The notes: generated by a model from the letters alone, not told the origin. Positions 17,281 through 26,657 are shown, counted from the first letter of the stretch. The stretch is DNA of 42,757 nt from Nostoc sp. FACHB-892 (GCF_014698795.1 NZ_JACJTR010000049.1:1-42757); one strand, 5' to 3'. Made by a program: numbers and translations.

Positions 17281-20151
17281 TCAAGTGCGAATTTCTCCAT
17301 GTTGCCGAATATGTTCAACTAACCGCTTGGTTTCACCACCAGCTAATTCTAGTTCTCTAAGATTACCCACCAAAATAAACAATTCCTTTGCCCTACTAAC
17401 GGCGGTATTTAGTAAATTAGGTTTCCGGTTAAGAAACCAAAAACTATGCTCCTGGTGGCACTGGTAAGGAGAGAAGATAATAGCTGCTTTCTCTCCTCCC
17501 TGGAAGGTGTGAACTGTGCCAATATCATCCCACGAAAAGTTTTGCCACCGATTAGAGAGTCGATACCTTAGCGCGTTGGCTTGCTGTGAGAAAGGAGACA
17601 TCACCCCAATTGTCTTAGAGTTGTCGGCAGCGCCAAGGTCGTAGCCCTGCTGAAGCAAGGACGCAATTATAGTTTCTACGGCATTAATTTCTTCGGGATT
17701 GGTGTGATTTAAGTGGCTTCCTTCAACGTGGTAAGCCAGCAGGTGCTTGACTGTTGCAGTCTGGTCATAATCTGAAAGGATTTGCAGACCCCCAGGATAG
17801 TTGGGGCTGCAAAACTGAATAATGGGTGGGGTGCAACGGTAATGATTAGAGAGAATAATGCCATTGCCTAAGTCGCCTTCTGCGCCACTAGAGCCAGCAG
17901 CGCGGTGATAAGCGGTAGCTGTGTATTTGGCAGTGGGGGCATAGCGATAATAGTCTTCATTCCCCATGCCCCGATCCAGAAAGGCAGTTTTCAGATATTG
18001 TTTGATGGTATCGTCGCAAAGGTTAACTATTGGCTCAATTTGTTGGGGGTCGCCAGCAACTACTGCCCGTTGCGATCGCACTAGCAAGGGAAATAATTGA
18101 TGTATAAGAGTTGTACCTGCTTCATCTACCAGTGCCAGCTTTACGCTATTAGGTTGGAGAATTGGCAGCATATTGCGTATTGATTGCAGACTGGAGCTAA
18201 TCACGGGGAAAATCAAGCTCAAGTCACGGTAGATAGCATCACTATCACTTTCTAACTTGAGCAATGCCTCTCCGTCCCCCGTCAAGACGCTGCCATAAGT
18301 TGACAATGCTCTGATAACGCTATCTTTGCGACGGAGAACTTCTTGCAATAGAAACGCCCAGGCACGTTGAAACAGTTCAACCTGTAATTTGTGGTGGTCG
18401 CGGTAAAAAAAATTGTAGAAATCTCCTTGTGGGTAACTATCGATTTGTTTCTGAATTTGTTGATGTTCTGCTTGTTTTAACTCTCTTTTATTATTAAAAG
18501 CTGTTAGCTGGGTTTGAATTTCAGTGACTTTTTGGTGAAGATTCTGCCATTTTTGTGAGAAATCTAGTTTTTGGTTAACAGAAGCCTGGGCTGTGGTTAA
18601 ACTAGGGTGGTCAAGGGGGGTCTGAAAAGGATGCCCTGTCGCCAAGGTGTTTAACACAGCTGCGTTGATTCGCAAAGCCAAGCGGCGAAAAATTCGTTGA
18701 TCCGTAGTAGCATTAAGCCAGTTCAAGGCGCGTTTGGTGATGGAGTCAGACTCTTTTGGCAGTTCGCGTTCTGCCTGGGATAACTCTTCTCGTATTTGCA
18801 GGTAGGCATCAAGGGGAAAATTTGCATAATCAGACAAGCTTGATAGCTGTTCAGTTAGGGCTTGTAACTCGGAATCAGTAACAGCAATCTCGTTATTGAG
18901 AGATTGGATCTCTACATCCAATTGCGATCGCCGTTCAAAATCAGTGACTTTTTGAGCAGTATTCAAGCGGTCTTGCTCTATGAGTTGCTGAATTTGACTT
19001 TCTGCTTGCAGTAATTCGAGTTTGGCTTGTTGCCAAGCAGATTGATTAAATTCAGTCTGACGCAGCCAATCTTGGGTTGATTGTAGTTTGGGTAGAGTTT
19101 CCTTACGGATATTAGTTTGGTTGCCGCCTGGAAGATAAAACTGTTGAGCAGAAGAATTTATAGTCAGTCGTTGTTGGAATTTTTTAACGGTGCTGTTATT
19201 AGTGCCGACAAAAAGTATTAAATTATTTGCATCATCTTCACCGCGAACAAGCCGTAACGCCCGATTCACTACTTGCTGTGCTATGAGGTGGAGAAACACT
19301 TCTGTTTTTCCAGTTCCGGGTGGCCCACAAACAGCAGTTAATAAGTTCTCTTGGGCGTGTTTCAAGACAGACGCTTGAAATTCATCAGGTGCATGGTCGG
19401 GGAAAGCGCCCCAGAATATCACCTCATCTCTGGGTAATTGTGGCTGACCCCATAAGTACTGCATGGCTGGGTGAGTTTCAGTTAGCCATTCGCTATTACA
19501 GTCAGGTTGTTGAAGTTCCTTAAGGATTTCTTGCAAATCTTGCTTTAGAAGGGCATTGTAGGGCGTAAAGTCGCAGCGTAGCAAATAAGGTTGCTGAAAG
19601 GTTTTGTAGTTTCCTTGGGGTAAATCTACCAATTCAAGAAAGTCTCGAAGCGTTGGGAATCTTCCTTTAAATGTGTCTTCTAAAAATTTTCCAATTCCTG
19701 AAGCAACAATCAGTGATTCGGCTTGCTCCTCCTCTAGCCCGTACAGCCGCATCAAATTAACAACCACAGGCTGAAACTCGTACTCGGTCAAGTCCCAGCC
19801 AGTTTTGCGGTAATTACCTTTAAAGATGAGTGAAATATCGATGGTGAACAGAGGCAAGTATTTCAGCTTTTGGTCTTTGCCCTTGCCGTTGATTATATAG
19901 ATTTGTGGGAAAGCAACAGCCATCTGAACATCATTTTTGTTACCTCTTTTAGCTGCTTGTTGCTGTTGCTGGAATTGCGTAAATACTTCGCTATCTAAGA
20001 GTAGCTTGTTGCCAACAAGCTGCACTCCCTTATCTACTACTTTTGAATAGATATCTGAAGAACGCTCGACCTCGGCTTGAGTCAGTTCTTCTAACCTGAT
20101 GTAGCCTAGCCAGGATTGTACTATCTGGATAAGTTTTTCTGACTCTAGCAT
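17281..20151 (-). CDS. Superfamily 1 helicase (Upf1/Dna2-like, AAA_11/AAA_12)
   Basis: The 956-residue protein has a unique N-terminal domain (1-250), a Q-type motif DEFQASVLKHAQ (256-267), Walker A CGPPGTGKT (275-283), a long coiled-coil insertion (about 370-620), Walker B LALVDEAGT, motif III AGDPQQIEPI, and C-terminal motifs VHTFQGGEKAAIIF and NTAVSRAKELFIL. This is the SF1B layout, an ATP-driven helicase moving on DNA or RNA. It lies 88 bp behind parB on the same strand and could be read through from parAB, but no operon can be proven. Possible roles are plasmid replication or repair, or defence: related SF1 helicases occur in several defence systems. Start is the ATG at 20151. Confidence 0.85.
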   Translation of the reverse strand: MLESEKLIQIVQSWLGYIRLEELTQAEVERSSDIYSKVVDKGVQLVGNKLLLDSEVFTQFQQQQQAAKRGNKNDVQMAVAFPQIYIINGKGKDQKLKYLPLFTIDISLIFKGNYRKTGWDLTEYEFQPVVVNLMRLYGLEEEQAESLIVASGIGKFLEDTFKGRFPTLRDFLELVDLPQGNYKTFQQPYLLRCDFTPYNALLKQDLQEILKELQQPDCNSEWLTETHPAMQYLWGQPQLPRDEVIFWGAFPDHAPDEFQASVLKHAQENLLTAVCGPPGTGKTEVFLHLIAQQVVNRALRLVRGEDDANNLILFVGTNNSTVKKFQQRLTINSSAQQFYLPGGNQTNIRKETLPKLQSTQDWLRQTEFNQSAWQQAKLELLQAESQIQQLIEQDRLNTAQKVTDFERRSQLDVEIQSLNNEIAVTDSELQALTEQLSSLSDYANFPLDAYLQIREELSQAERELPKESDSITKRALNWLNATTDQRIFRRLALRINAAVLNTLATGHPFQTPLDHPSLTTAQASVNQKLDFSQKWQNLHQKVTEIQTQLTAFNNKRELKQAEHQQIQKQIDSYPQGDFYNFFYRDHHKLQVELFQRAWAFLLQEVLRRKDSVIRALSTYGSVLTGDGEALLKLESDSDAIYRDLSLIFPVISSSLQSIRNMLPILQPNSVKLALVDEAGTTLIHQLFPLLVRSQRAVVAGDPQQIEPIVNLCDDTIKQYLKTAFLDRGMGNEDYYRYAPTAKYTATAYHRAAGSSGAEGDLGNGIILSNHYRCTPPIIQFCSPNYPGGLQILSDYDQTATVKHLLAYHVEGSHLNHTNPEEINAVETIIASLLQQGYDLGAADNSKTIGVMSPFSQQANALRYRLSNRWQNFSWDDIGTVHTFQGGEKAAIIFSPYQCHQEHSFWFLNRKPNLLNTAVSRAKELFILVGNLRELELAGGETKRLVEHIRQHGEIRT

Positions 20152-20239
20152 GGAGACTTAAACTTAAAAAGGAACACAAGCTAAGTATAAAAAATATTTG
20201 AGCATTCTGCCTTCTCCGTCCTGGTTTTGGTATGTAAGG

Positions 20240-21349
20240 TTACTCAACATTTGTGAGCGTTTCCAGTTGTGCAAGTAGTTTTTCTATTTGCTTGCGCTTC
20301 TTCGGGTCTGACCAAATACGCGACTTTCTTAGTTTAGTAGTCGCAGCAGTAAAGCGCTCTTTATAATCGTTCGACTCGGTGTTTGGGGTAGAGGCTGGGG
20401 TTTTCTTCTCAATAATGCGCTGTCTGATTTCACTTAAAGACCAGTTGTTAGCAAGAGCTTGTTCTAAAAATGCAACGCGCTCATCTAATTTCTGAATTTG
20501 GGCGATCGCTCTAGCTTTGGTGTACTCAAGTGAGCCTTCCCTTAGCGCATCAAGGATATCTTCTGGGAGGTTTAACAAGGGCAGGCGGTTCTTAACGAAA
20601 GATTCCCAGGTCATTAACCCTAAGCCATCAAACACTCCTTCAACGATTTTGAGGTCTTGGTTTACAGCAGGCTCATGATTAAGGACTGAATCATCCGTTT
20701 CGGTTTCGCCCATAACGTTATGGGTAGATAATTCAATATCGCCTTCATCGTCGCTGATAGCGTTATTAGTGGACTCAGTTTCAACTCCGCCCATAACGTT
20801 ATGGGTAGGTTCATCACCTTCGCCATCGTGTGCGCCCATAACGTTATGGGTAACTGTAGATGCTTTGTTTTGTAGGCGTTGTAGACGATACAGTAATGGG
20901 GGGATATCCTCAACACTTCGACCTAGTTTGAGAGACAGCAGTTGCAGAATGCCTTCAGTTTCTTCAACTGGATTCAAGTCTTCTCGAAGTAAGTTTTCTA
21001 TAAGTGCAAATTGAAAAGCTGCGTTGTCATCTAATTCTCTAATGACGACGGGGACAACTTTCAATCCAATAATTAAGGCAGCACGATAGCGGCGTTCTCC
21101 TGCGACTAATTCGTGTTTCTCTCCATCAAGAGGGCGTACCAACAAGGGTTGCAAGATGCCATGCTGTTTGATGGATTCAGTTAACTGCTTTAATGCTTCG
21201 GAATCAAAGTAACGGCGCGGTTGATTCGGCGGCAGAACAATCTGGTCTAATGGGATAGTCTGGGAAGAATCGGCATTAATAACGCCTGTAGTGTCCCAAG
21301 GTACATCAATTTTGCTTTTGAGAGGTTGGCTTGCTTTAGTGCGTCTCAT
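20240..21349 (-). CDS. parB: ParB partition protein with palindrome-encoded repeats
   Basis: This 369-residue ParB/Spo0J-type centromere-binding protein would load on parS and work with ParA to segregate the plasmid. The N-terminal domain (about 30-120) has the CTP-binding box GERRYRA (84-90), and IENLLREDLNPVEE follows. Within the usually compact HTH region there is an insert (about 163-225) with THNVMG three times (167-172, 182-187, 209-214) and a degenerate TNNAIS (194-199). Each is encoded by a 16-bp palindrome, described separately. The rest continues with TWESFVKNRLPLLNLPEDIL and EYTKARAIAQI. The ATG overlaps the parA stop as ATGA, so the two are translationally coupled. Confidence 0.9.
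   Translation of the reverse strand: MRRTKASQPLKSKIDVPWDTTGVINADSSQTIPLDQIVLPPNQPRRYFDSEALKQLTESIKQHGILQPLLVRPLDGEKHELVAGERRYRAALIIGLKVVPVVIRELDDNAAFQFALIENLLREDLNPVEETEGILQLLSLKLGRSVEDIPPLLYRLQRLQNKASTVTHNVMGAHDGEGDEPTHNVMGGVETESTNNAISDDEGDIELSTHNVMGETETDDSVLNHEPAVNQDLKIVEGVFDGLGLMTWESFVKNRLPLLNLPEDILDALREGSLEYTKARAIAQIQKLDERVAFLEQALANNWSLSEIRQRIIEKKTPASTPNTESNDYKERFTAATTKLRKSRIWSDPKKRKQIEKLLAQLETLTNVE
20709..20850. repeat. Four palindromic sites inside parB, candidate parS
   Basis: The perfect palindrome CCCATAACGTTATGGG lies at 20709-20724, 20790-20805 and 20835-20850. A degenerate copy, CTGATAGCGTTATTAG, lies at 20754-20769. Start-to-start spacing is 45, 36 and 45 bp, a mirror-symmetric layout. 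All four are in frame in parB. I saw no other copy on the replicon. The layout is what a ParB-binding centromere embedded in its own gene would look like. Confidence 0.65.
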
Positions 21350-22101
21350 TTTAAGGATTCTATGCTAAGGGCTATTTTTTTCAAGATGGCGACAGATGGG
21401 TGCTTAGGATCGTAAACTGCCAAAGGCATTCGTTCTTCTGAAGCATCAACAAAAGCAGTGGAGCGAGGAATGGGGGCAAAGACAGTTCCGGCGCTGGCTA
21501 GTTGTTCGGTGATGGCTGCTAAAGTGCGAGTGTCCTGGGAGTTCCGGGCATCGTATTTTGTCGGCACAAATCCGGCTATTTGCAGTTTGCGGTTTGGTTT
21601 GTTGCGTACTGTAGCAACCGTTTTTAAGAGTTCGCCTGTTCCCTCAAAGGCTTTGAAATGGGTTTCTAGGGGAACGAGAACATGGGTAGCAGCTACAAGG
21701 GAGATGTAACTTAGTAGCCCTAAGCTGGGAGGGCAATCTATGAGGATGAAATCGTAATTCTCTTGGATTGGCTCGATAGCTTCTTTCAGGCGAAAATCGC
21801 GCATGGAAGCACTAACCAATTGCATTTCTGCCGTAGAAAGAGAGATGTTGGCTGGGGCTAAATCCATACCATGAATTCCCTCATGTATTGGCAGGGGTTG
21901 TTCATCCACAATGGCATTGTTGACGGTTTGCTCTATCTCTCTTGGAACCAAGCCCATAAAAATGGTTAAGCTGGCTTGGGGGTCTATGTCGATGAGCAGG
22001 ACGCGATGACCCAATTGCGCTATTTGGTAGCCCAAGTTTTGGGTAAGGGTGGTTTTGGCAACACCTCCCGCCTGATTAAAAACTGCGATGATTCGGCTCA
22101 T
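21346..22101 (-). CDS. parA: ParA partition ATPase
   Basis: The 251-residue protein is a deviant-Walker ParA/Soj ATPase: NQAGGVAKTTLTQNLGYQIA (Walker A), DIDPQASLTIFMGL and FILIDCPPSLGLLS (Walker B), then a C-terminal FVPTKYDARNSQDT. It binds nucleoid DNA in the ATP form and is released by ParB, moving plasmid copies apart. Its short length, with no N-terminal HTH, is that of type Ib/Soj-like ParA, so autoregulation would come from ParB or another protein. A 15-bp palindrome 48 bp upstream (22149-22163) is a candidate operator. parB follows with a 4-nt overlap. Confidence 0.92.
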   Translation of the reverse strand: MSRIIAVFNQAGGVAKTTLTQNLGYQIAQLGHRVLLIDIDPQASLTIFMGLVPREIEQTVNNAIVDEQPLPIHEGIHGMDLAPANISLSTAEMQLVSASMRDFRLKEAIEPIQENYDFILIDCPPSLGLLSYISLVAATHVLVPLETHFKAFEGTGELLKTVATVRNKPNRKLQIAGFVPTKYDARNSQDTRTLAAITEQLASAGTVFAPIPRSTAFVDASEERMPLAVYDPKHPSVAILKKIALSIESLK

Positions 22102-22148
22102 AAGTGAGTTGGTTTACCTGCACTATTGCAACCTAAGATAACGGTGTT

Positions 22149-22163
22149 TGTGTTGCGAACACA
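22149..22163. promoter_or_regulatory. Palindrome upstream of parA, candidate operator
   Basis: TGTGTTGCGAACACA is a perfect 6-bp inverted repeat around GCG, 48 bp before the parA ATG and 150 bp before the divergent pentapeptide gene. Its position suits autoregulation of the parAB operon. Confidence 0.45.
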
Positions 22164-22311
22164 TCAAAATTACCATTAAACAAGGTGGAAACTGTAAATT
22201 CACCACCTGAACATTGATTTGGCGGATGATGTTGAAGGTGGGGTCGAAAAGGGTAGACCAGAGTTTGAGTACGGTAGAGTTGATTGTGTAAATAGATGCT
22301 TGATATAAGTT

Positions 22312-22800
22312 ATGTCAAGAATTACTAGAGACGAATTGCTCAGAAGGTATGCTGCCGGAGAACGAAACTTTGCTGGAGTTCAATTGGGTGGTGATTTGGA
22401 TGGCATTGATTTGAGTGGTGCCGATTTGAGTGGTACTAGGTTGGAAGAGTTCTACCTTGCGCGTGCCATACTCAGGGCTGTTAATCTGCGTAACGCCAGA
22501 TTGACTGATGCCTGTTTGGATAGTGCTGATTTGACTGATGCTGACTTGAGAGGAGCCAGTTTGCGTTGCGCTTATTTGAGATGTGCCAATTTGACTGGAG
22601 CTGACCTGAGAGGGGGAAGATTTGAAGAAACTAGTTTCGACAGAGCTAACCTGACTGGAGCTAACTTGAGTGGGACTGATTTGGAAAAATCCATTCTGCG
22701 GGAAGCCAACCTGACTGGAGCTAATTTGGAGGGAGCCAACCTTAGCCAAGTTATTTTTTATAACACTATCATGCCCGATGGTTCTATCAGAAACGAATAG
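22312..22800 (+). CDS. Pentapeptide-repeat protein
   Basis: The 162-residue protein is mostly A(D/N)LxX pentapeptide repeats (about 35-155: GADLSGTRLEE, LTDADLRGASLRCAYLRCAN, GANLEGANLSQV). These fold as a right-handed beta-helix. Related proteins can mimic DNA and protect gyrase, but most cyanobacterial members have no known role. The N-terminus, ELLRRYAAGERNFAGV, is shared with the two other pentapeptide genes here (23879 and 24682), so the three are paralogues. It is cytoplasmic with no signal peptide. It diverges from parA. Confidence 0.9.
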   Translation: MSRITRDELLRRYAAGERNFAGVQLGGDLDGIDLSGADLSGTRLEEFYLARAILRAVNLRNARLTDACLDSADLTDADLRGASLRCAYLRCANLTGADLRGGRFEETSFDRANLTGANLSGTDLEKSILREANLTGANLEGANLSQVIFYNTIMPDGSIRNE

Positions 22801-23032
22801 ATTGACTGAGCAAGCTATCAATTCTGTGTCGGCTAGAAAATATAAAGTAATTATTATTAGATGCTAAAAGTAAGAAAGTTCAGTAACAAGTTTCTTACTT
22901 TATTTGCCATAACCAAGCGATATCAGGAGTTTTGAAAGCCAGTGTTGTGCATCTCTATTGCGAAGCCGTGGCTAGAATTTGCGATCGCTCTAATTATTAT
23001 GAAGCCATGCCTTGGTACAGTTGAAAATTTGG

Positions 23033-23629
23033 CTAGTCTTCGTTAGGAAGCATATAGCGAGTAACTGAGCCATTATGCTCAATATTCACAGCGTACTGTG
23101 AGAGAAACTCAGTAGACCATCTAGGCTCGAACACAGGTTGAATTCCAGGCTCATCACCAACCCAAGGAGGAGCCGGAGTATAAAAGTCTTTGCCGTTAAG
23201 TTGTCGAGAAAGCCACTCTACACCTTCATAGTGACAGCGACCTGCTCCCAGAAAATCACCTTGCTGATCAAAAATTTCTATAAACCGACCGCTATTGTCC
23301 CATCCATCATCAACATATCCCTGTATTAGAAGAGCAAACGAATCAGATGACTCAACAGGAATTTTTACCAGGTACAGATTGCTGAGACTGTATTGAGAGT
23401 ACCAAAAATGGCGATTATAAGTTCTAGCGACAGACTGAGGAATATCTTGCTCAGTTCTTTCAATCTCTACACAATTGAAAGCCATATCAGTAGATAGGGT
23501 TAATAGTTGAACACTGGCAATTCGACACTCCGGAAAAAAATTACAGAACGAGTCTGATAAATCGTAAAGTTTATTAAGTTCTGTTGAGTAAAATTGTCTA
23601 ACTACAGACTTTCGTATATCTAAATTCAT
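23033..23629 (-). CDS. Hypothetical protein, 198 residues
   Basis: No family is recognised. It is a soluble, acidic protein rich in aromatic residues (TYNRHFWYSQYSLSNLYLVK, APPWVGDEPGIQPVF), without membrane segments or metal-binding motifs. The mixed alpha/beta pattern and the GYVDDGWDNSGRFIEIFDQQ segment are reminiscent of single-domain immunity or cytoplasmic binding proteins, but this is only an impression. It is monocistronic between two pentapeptide genes. Start ATG 23629, with long AT-rich gene-free DNA behind its start. Confidence 0.6.
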   Translation of the reverse strand: MNLDIRKSVVRQFYSTELNKLYDLSDSFCNFFPECRIASVQLLTLSTDMAFNCVEIERTEQDIPQSVARTYNRHFWYSQYSLSNLYLVKIPVESSDSFALLIQGYVDDGWDNSGRFIEIFDQQGDFLGAGRCHYEGVEWLSRQLNGKDFYTPAPPWVGDEPGIQPVFEPRWSTEFLSQYAVNIEHNGSVTRYMLPNED

Positions 23630-23878
23630 TCAACTTATACTCTCACGTACCACTAGCTTCAAAGTTTAATGAGATAACCCCGAACGCGCAATCAAGGTGC
23701 GCGGTTGTACCTGTTTTAAAATTTTACTGATAAAGCTTTTGAGTGATTAGTTAAATTTGATTTCTTAATTTTTTTCTTAATTACATCCAACTCAATACAT
23801 ATATAATTAATAATATTTATGTATTGATGACAATTAAATATGTACTGAAAATTTATTTAACATCAATCAATAACTAAT

Positions 23879-24388
23879 TTACCAATCGTAGTCGGTAGTG
23901 TCGATAACAGTCCCGTCCTCTAAAGTTAACTCTATAGCCATACCAGTAAAATCAACGGTTTTGAGATTTTTAGCTCCAGTCAGGTCTGGACTAAATACAT
24001 CGCCAACTCTGATTTCAGCATGAGATAAGTTAGCTCCTCTCATATTAGTACCATCCAACTCAGCCCATTCCAGCACGGCTTCGGTTAAATTAGCTCCACT
24101 CAGGTCGGCATTAGTGAGATTGCTTTTACTCAAATCAGCACGGGTCAAGTTGGCATTACTCAAGTTGGCTCCTTCTAAATTGACCCCTCCTAAGTAAGCC
24201 TGAGTCAAATTGGCAGCACTGAGATTAATCCCGCTCAAATCGGAAGTGATTCCCTGACGGTAGGGTTCGGCATAAGAATCAATGTCAAAGCGGCGGTGGA
24301 CTCCACTAAGATTAGCTCCAGTGAGATCGACCCCGCTAAAATCCCTCTCACCAGCAGCGTAACGTCTGAGCAATTCTTTACCATTCAT
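23879..24388 (-). CDS. Pentapeptide-repeat protein
   Basis: I use ATG 24388 (169 residues, MNGKELLRRYAAGERDF) instead of the upstream GTG at 24409, because this aligns its N-terminus with the two paralogues nearby. Pentapeptide repeats run from about residue 20 to 130 (GANLSNANLTRADLSKSNLT). The C-terminal part, ELTLEDGTVIDTTDYDW, resembles the tail MPDGSIRNE of the first copy. Beta-helix scaffold; function unknown. It is convergent with nothing close. Confidence 0.85.
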   Translation of the reverse strand: MNGKELLRRYAAGERDFSGVDLTGANLSGVHRRFDIDSYAEPYRQGITSDLSGINLSAANLTQAYLGGVNLEGANLSNANLTRADLSKSNLTNADLSGANLTEAVLEWAELDGTNMRGANLSHAEIRVGDVFSPDLTGAKNLKTVDFTGMAIELTLEDGTVIDTTDYDW

Positions 24389-24681
24389 AATTTCCGTGGT
24401 GCAACGCACTATTTACAGGCTAATCTCAAACTAAACGCTCTATTCTAGCCGCTTCTACCCAATGTCGTAATTCCCACATTACCCGACATTGAAGGAGAAG
24501 CGATCGCCGCTTTCTCCCCCAGCCTCGACCAAGCAAGGAAGTTTCGCAGCACTAGCTTGTGAAATCCTTAACAGCAATTACTTATAGGTATTGAGAAAAA
24601 ATTTTTCTTAGCAATTTCTTACTTGATATTTTATAACGGGGCTTGTTAGGTAGTAACTGCTGTGTTTTGGAAGCTAAAGTT

Positions 24682-25197
24682 ATGACTGCTGAAGAACTGT
24701 TGCAACGTTATGCTGCTGGGGAAAGAAATTTTGCTGGAATTGAATTGCGTAATACTATGAATTCCACCGATCTCTTCCCCAATCTCGAAGGTGCTGACTT
24801 GAGAAAGATCAATTTGAGAGGAGCTAGCCTCTATCGTGTTAATCTTAGTGGTGCCAATCTCAGTAGTGCCAATCTCAGTGGTGCTGACTTGTTGTTTGCT
24901 AGATTGACTAGTGCCAACTTGAGTGAGACTATTCTGGCTTGTGCCAATTTGAGAAATGCCCAATTGGGAGTTGCTGATCTGACTAGAGCTTGTCTGGAAA
25001 GTGCTAACCTGACTCGTGCTTCTCTGAGGGGTGCTAACTTGTTCCAAGCCAACTTGAGTATGGCTCTGTTGATCGAAACCAACTTGGCTAGTGCTATTAA
25101 TTTCAAGATTTCCTATGAAAATACGGATGGAGCTTTCTTCTGGAAAACTATACTGCCCAACGGAACTGTAGAGGTTGGCCCCAGGTACAATAGCTGA
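24682..25197 (+). CDS. Pentapeptide-repeat protein
   Basis: The ATG at 24682 has GGAAG 8 nt upstream and gives MTAEELLQRYAAGERNFAG, matching its paralogues; a TTG at 24643 is a weaker start. The 171 residues hold about 20 pentapeptide units (LSGANLSSANLSGADLLFAR). The tail, KTILPNGTVEVGPRYNS, again shows the (M/L)P(D/N)G(S/T) ending of the family. Three paralogues in 3 kb suggest local duplication. Function unknown. Confidence 0.87.
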   Translation: MTAEELLQRYAAGERNFAGIELRNTMNSTDLFPNLEGADLRKINLRGASLYRVNLSGANLSSANLSGADLLFARLTSANLSETILACANLRNAQLGVADLTRACLESANLTRASLRGANLFQANLSMALLIETNLASAINFKISYENTDGAFFWKTILPNGTVEVGPRYNS

Positions 25198-25263
25198 AGT
25201 ATCAACAGGTTCAGAAGCAGCGACGAGCGAATGCCCATTCTCCGCCTATTTTTTCAAACGGTT

Positions 25264-25289
25264 GCCAGATAAGCAAATGCTTATCTGGC
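25264..25289. terminator. Perfect 12-bp hairpin, possible terminator
   Basis: GCCAGATAAGCA-AA-TGCTTATCTGGC is a perfect 12-bp stem with a 2-nt spacer, 66 bp behind the pentapeptide gene ending at 25197. The following tract (TTGGTTT) is only weakly T-rich, so termination is plausible but unproven. Confidence 0.5.
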
Positions 25290-25471
25290 TTGGTTTCGCC
25301 ATAATTGTCACCCATTGAACGCTAAAACCCTTGATTTACCGTTAAGCGGTTACTTGAGGATTATCTAAGTGAGCGACTACAACCCTAGATTAAATCTTTA
25401 TGTAATAAGACTTTTAAGCTTAACCCAGTAATAGTTCCAATGATTCTCATACCCCTATTTCCAAGAAAAAA

Positions 25472-25598
25472 GAACTCGTTGCGAATCATGCGGCAACGCG
25501 GAGTGGTAGGGGCGGGCTTGTGGATCTTGTCAGCCCAACCAGTAATCTTAATGCCCGTCCCTACCACCGCATGATTCGAGCGAAGCGGCAACGAGTTC
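25472..25598. repeat. Long imperfect inverted repeat (MITE-like)
   Basis: The outer arms GAACTCGTTGC/GCAACGAGTTC, the middle arms GAATCATGCGG/CCGCATGATTC and the inner arms GTGGTAGGGGCGGGC/GCCCGTCCCTACCAC pair in order around a 35-bp loop. About 10 unpaired bases separate the blocks on each side, at different depths. It resembles a foldback miniature element or a structured RNA. No flanking target duplication is evident. Confidence 0.6.
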
Positions 25599-26124
25599 GT
25601 CGGATCAACGCTCTTATTACCGACTAAAACCCCTAGAGCGTTGCTTCTGCTTAAGCATTTGTTGCTGCTGCTGCTGTTCAATAAGAATTTCATTCCAAGT
25701 TCGCCCACTAGGTGCAATTCTTTTTCTTGTGATTAAACCTGACCTGGAAATTATCTTCAGTACACTGTTGTCTGCCTAGACACAATAAGAATACTTGATA
25801 CAAAAATGAGTATTGCGGGTAGCAATAGGGAGTATTTGTGCGGAGAATTTCTGTTTTGCTTCAAACGGACGCTCACACCTTTTGGATCAAAAATGAGTAT
25901 TTGCGCGTCATCTAAAGCTAAATTATTGCTTAGAAACACATTTTGAGCAAAACTCTACTTTTTCATATTACTTTATACTACATTTGTAACTAAAAAGCTG
26001 CACTCCACTTGTGAGTTACACCAAAGCTTGCTATAAACACCACTTATTACATAGACTTTATGTAGTTTAACAGTATTGAAATAGTAGTTCTAAATACCTT
26101 GCCCAAGTGGTAGCTGTTGGGTAG

Positions 26125-26232
26125 CTCAACTGGTGACACACCGCTACCAGTTGAGTAGTAAAAAAGCGAGTTGTTGAAAATTTGATAATTCCCCAACTGG
26201 TAGCTATAGAGTAGCCCTACTGCTACCAGTTG
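26125..26232. repeat. Unit 1 specific inverted repeats (CAACTGGTAGC type)
   Basis: Two hairpins: CTCAACTGGT/ACCAGTTGAG (26125-26134 and 26146-26155, loop 11) and CAACTGGTAGC/GCTACCAGTTG (26194-26204 and 26222-26232, spacer 17). All arms are perfect and share the core CAACTGGT. Confidence 0.7.
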
Positions 26233-26310
26233 AGCATAAGACATTTCTTGAAAAATTCTGGCGTAATGCTGACTGACAATGACTTACAGCAAATTTTAAT
26301 CGCTTGTTTT

Positions 26311-26340
26311 ATTCTCAATAACTTCAAAATTATTGAGAAT
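26311..26340 (+). repeat. Shared hairpin, copy 1
   Basis: ATTCTCAATAA, an 8-nt spacer, then TTATTGAGAAT: a perfect 11-bp inverted repeat, followed at once by GCATAAT and, 15 bp on, by TGTTGCAA. Confidence 0.75.
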
Positions 26341-26525
26341 GCATAATACATTTATGTTGCAAGTGTGCTTCAATAATTTTTTCATTCACTTAACCCAGCC
26401 CACTTAACATCCGATTTTTTTTCTTCATGCCTGAATAGAAATTGTTCATTTTACAATCTCCACGCTTGTTAATAGAGATGAAACTTGTTTTAAGTAGTGA
26501 AATTGTCTGATTAGTCACAGTTACA

Positions 26526-26657
26526 AATAGCAGACATTTTGCACCTAAAACCCCGATTCATATACAAAATGTCTGCTATTCTGCACAGCTTATACACGCT
26601 TCTAACCGTTATAGCTGTCAGGAAACTTTGATTATTCACTACAAAATGTCTGCTATT
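26526..26657. repeat. Unit 2 specific repeats (CAAAATGTCTGCTATT type)
   Basis: A 16-bp sequence occurs inverted at 26526-26541 and direct at 26565-26580 and 26642-26657, all identical over the core. The two direct copies extend to TGCACA with one mismatch. The first two form a perfect 16-bp stem with a 23-nt loop. Confidence 0.75.

Noticed and set aside
22315..22821. Long Ser/Gln/Thr-rich minus-strand frame opposite the pentapeptide gene
   Set aside because: It is the antisense image of the pentapeptide periodicity; the same occurs opposite 24682-25197. No SD and no protein-like composition.
25385..25717. Minus-strand 110-codon frame
   Set aside because: It crosses both arms of the 25472-25598 inverted repeat, has no SD and resembles no protein.
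26047..26244. Minus-strand 65-codon frame
   Set aside because: It is formed by the CAACTGGTAGC inverted repeats; no SD.
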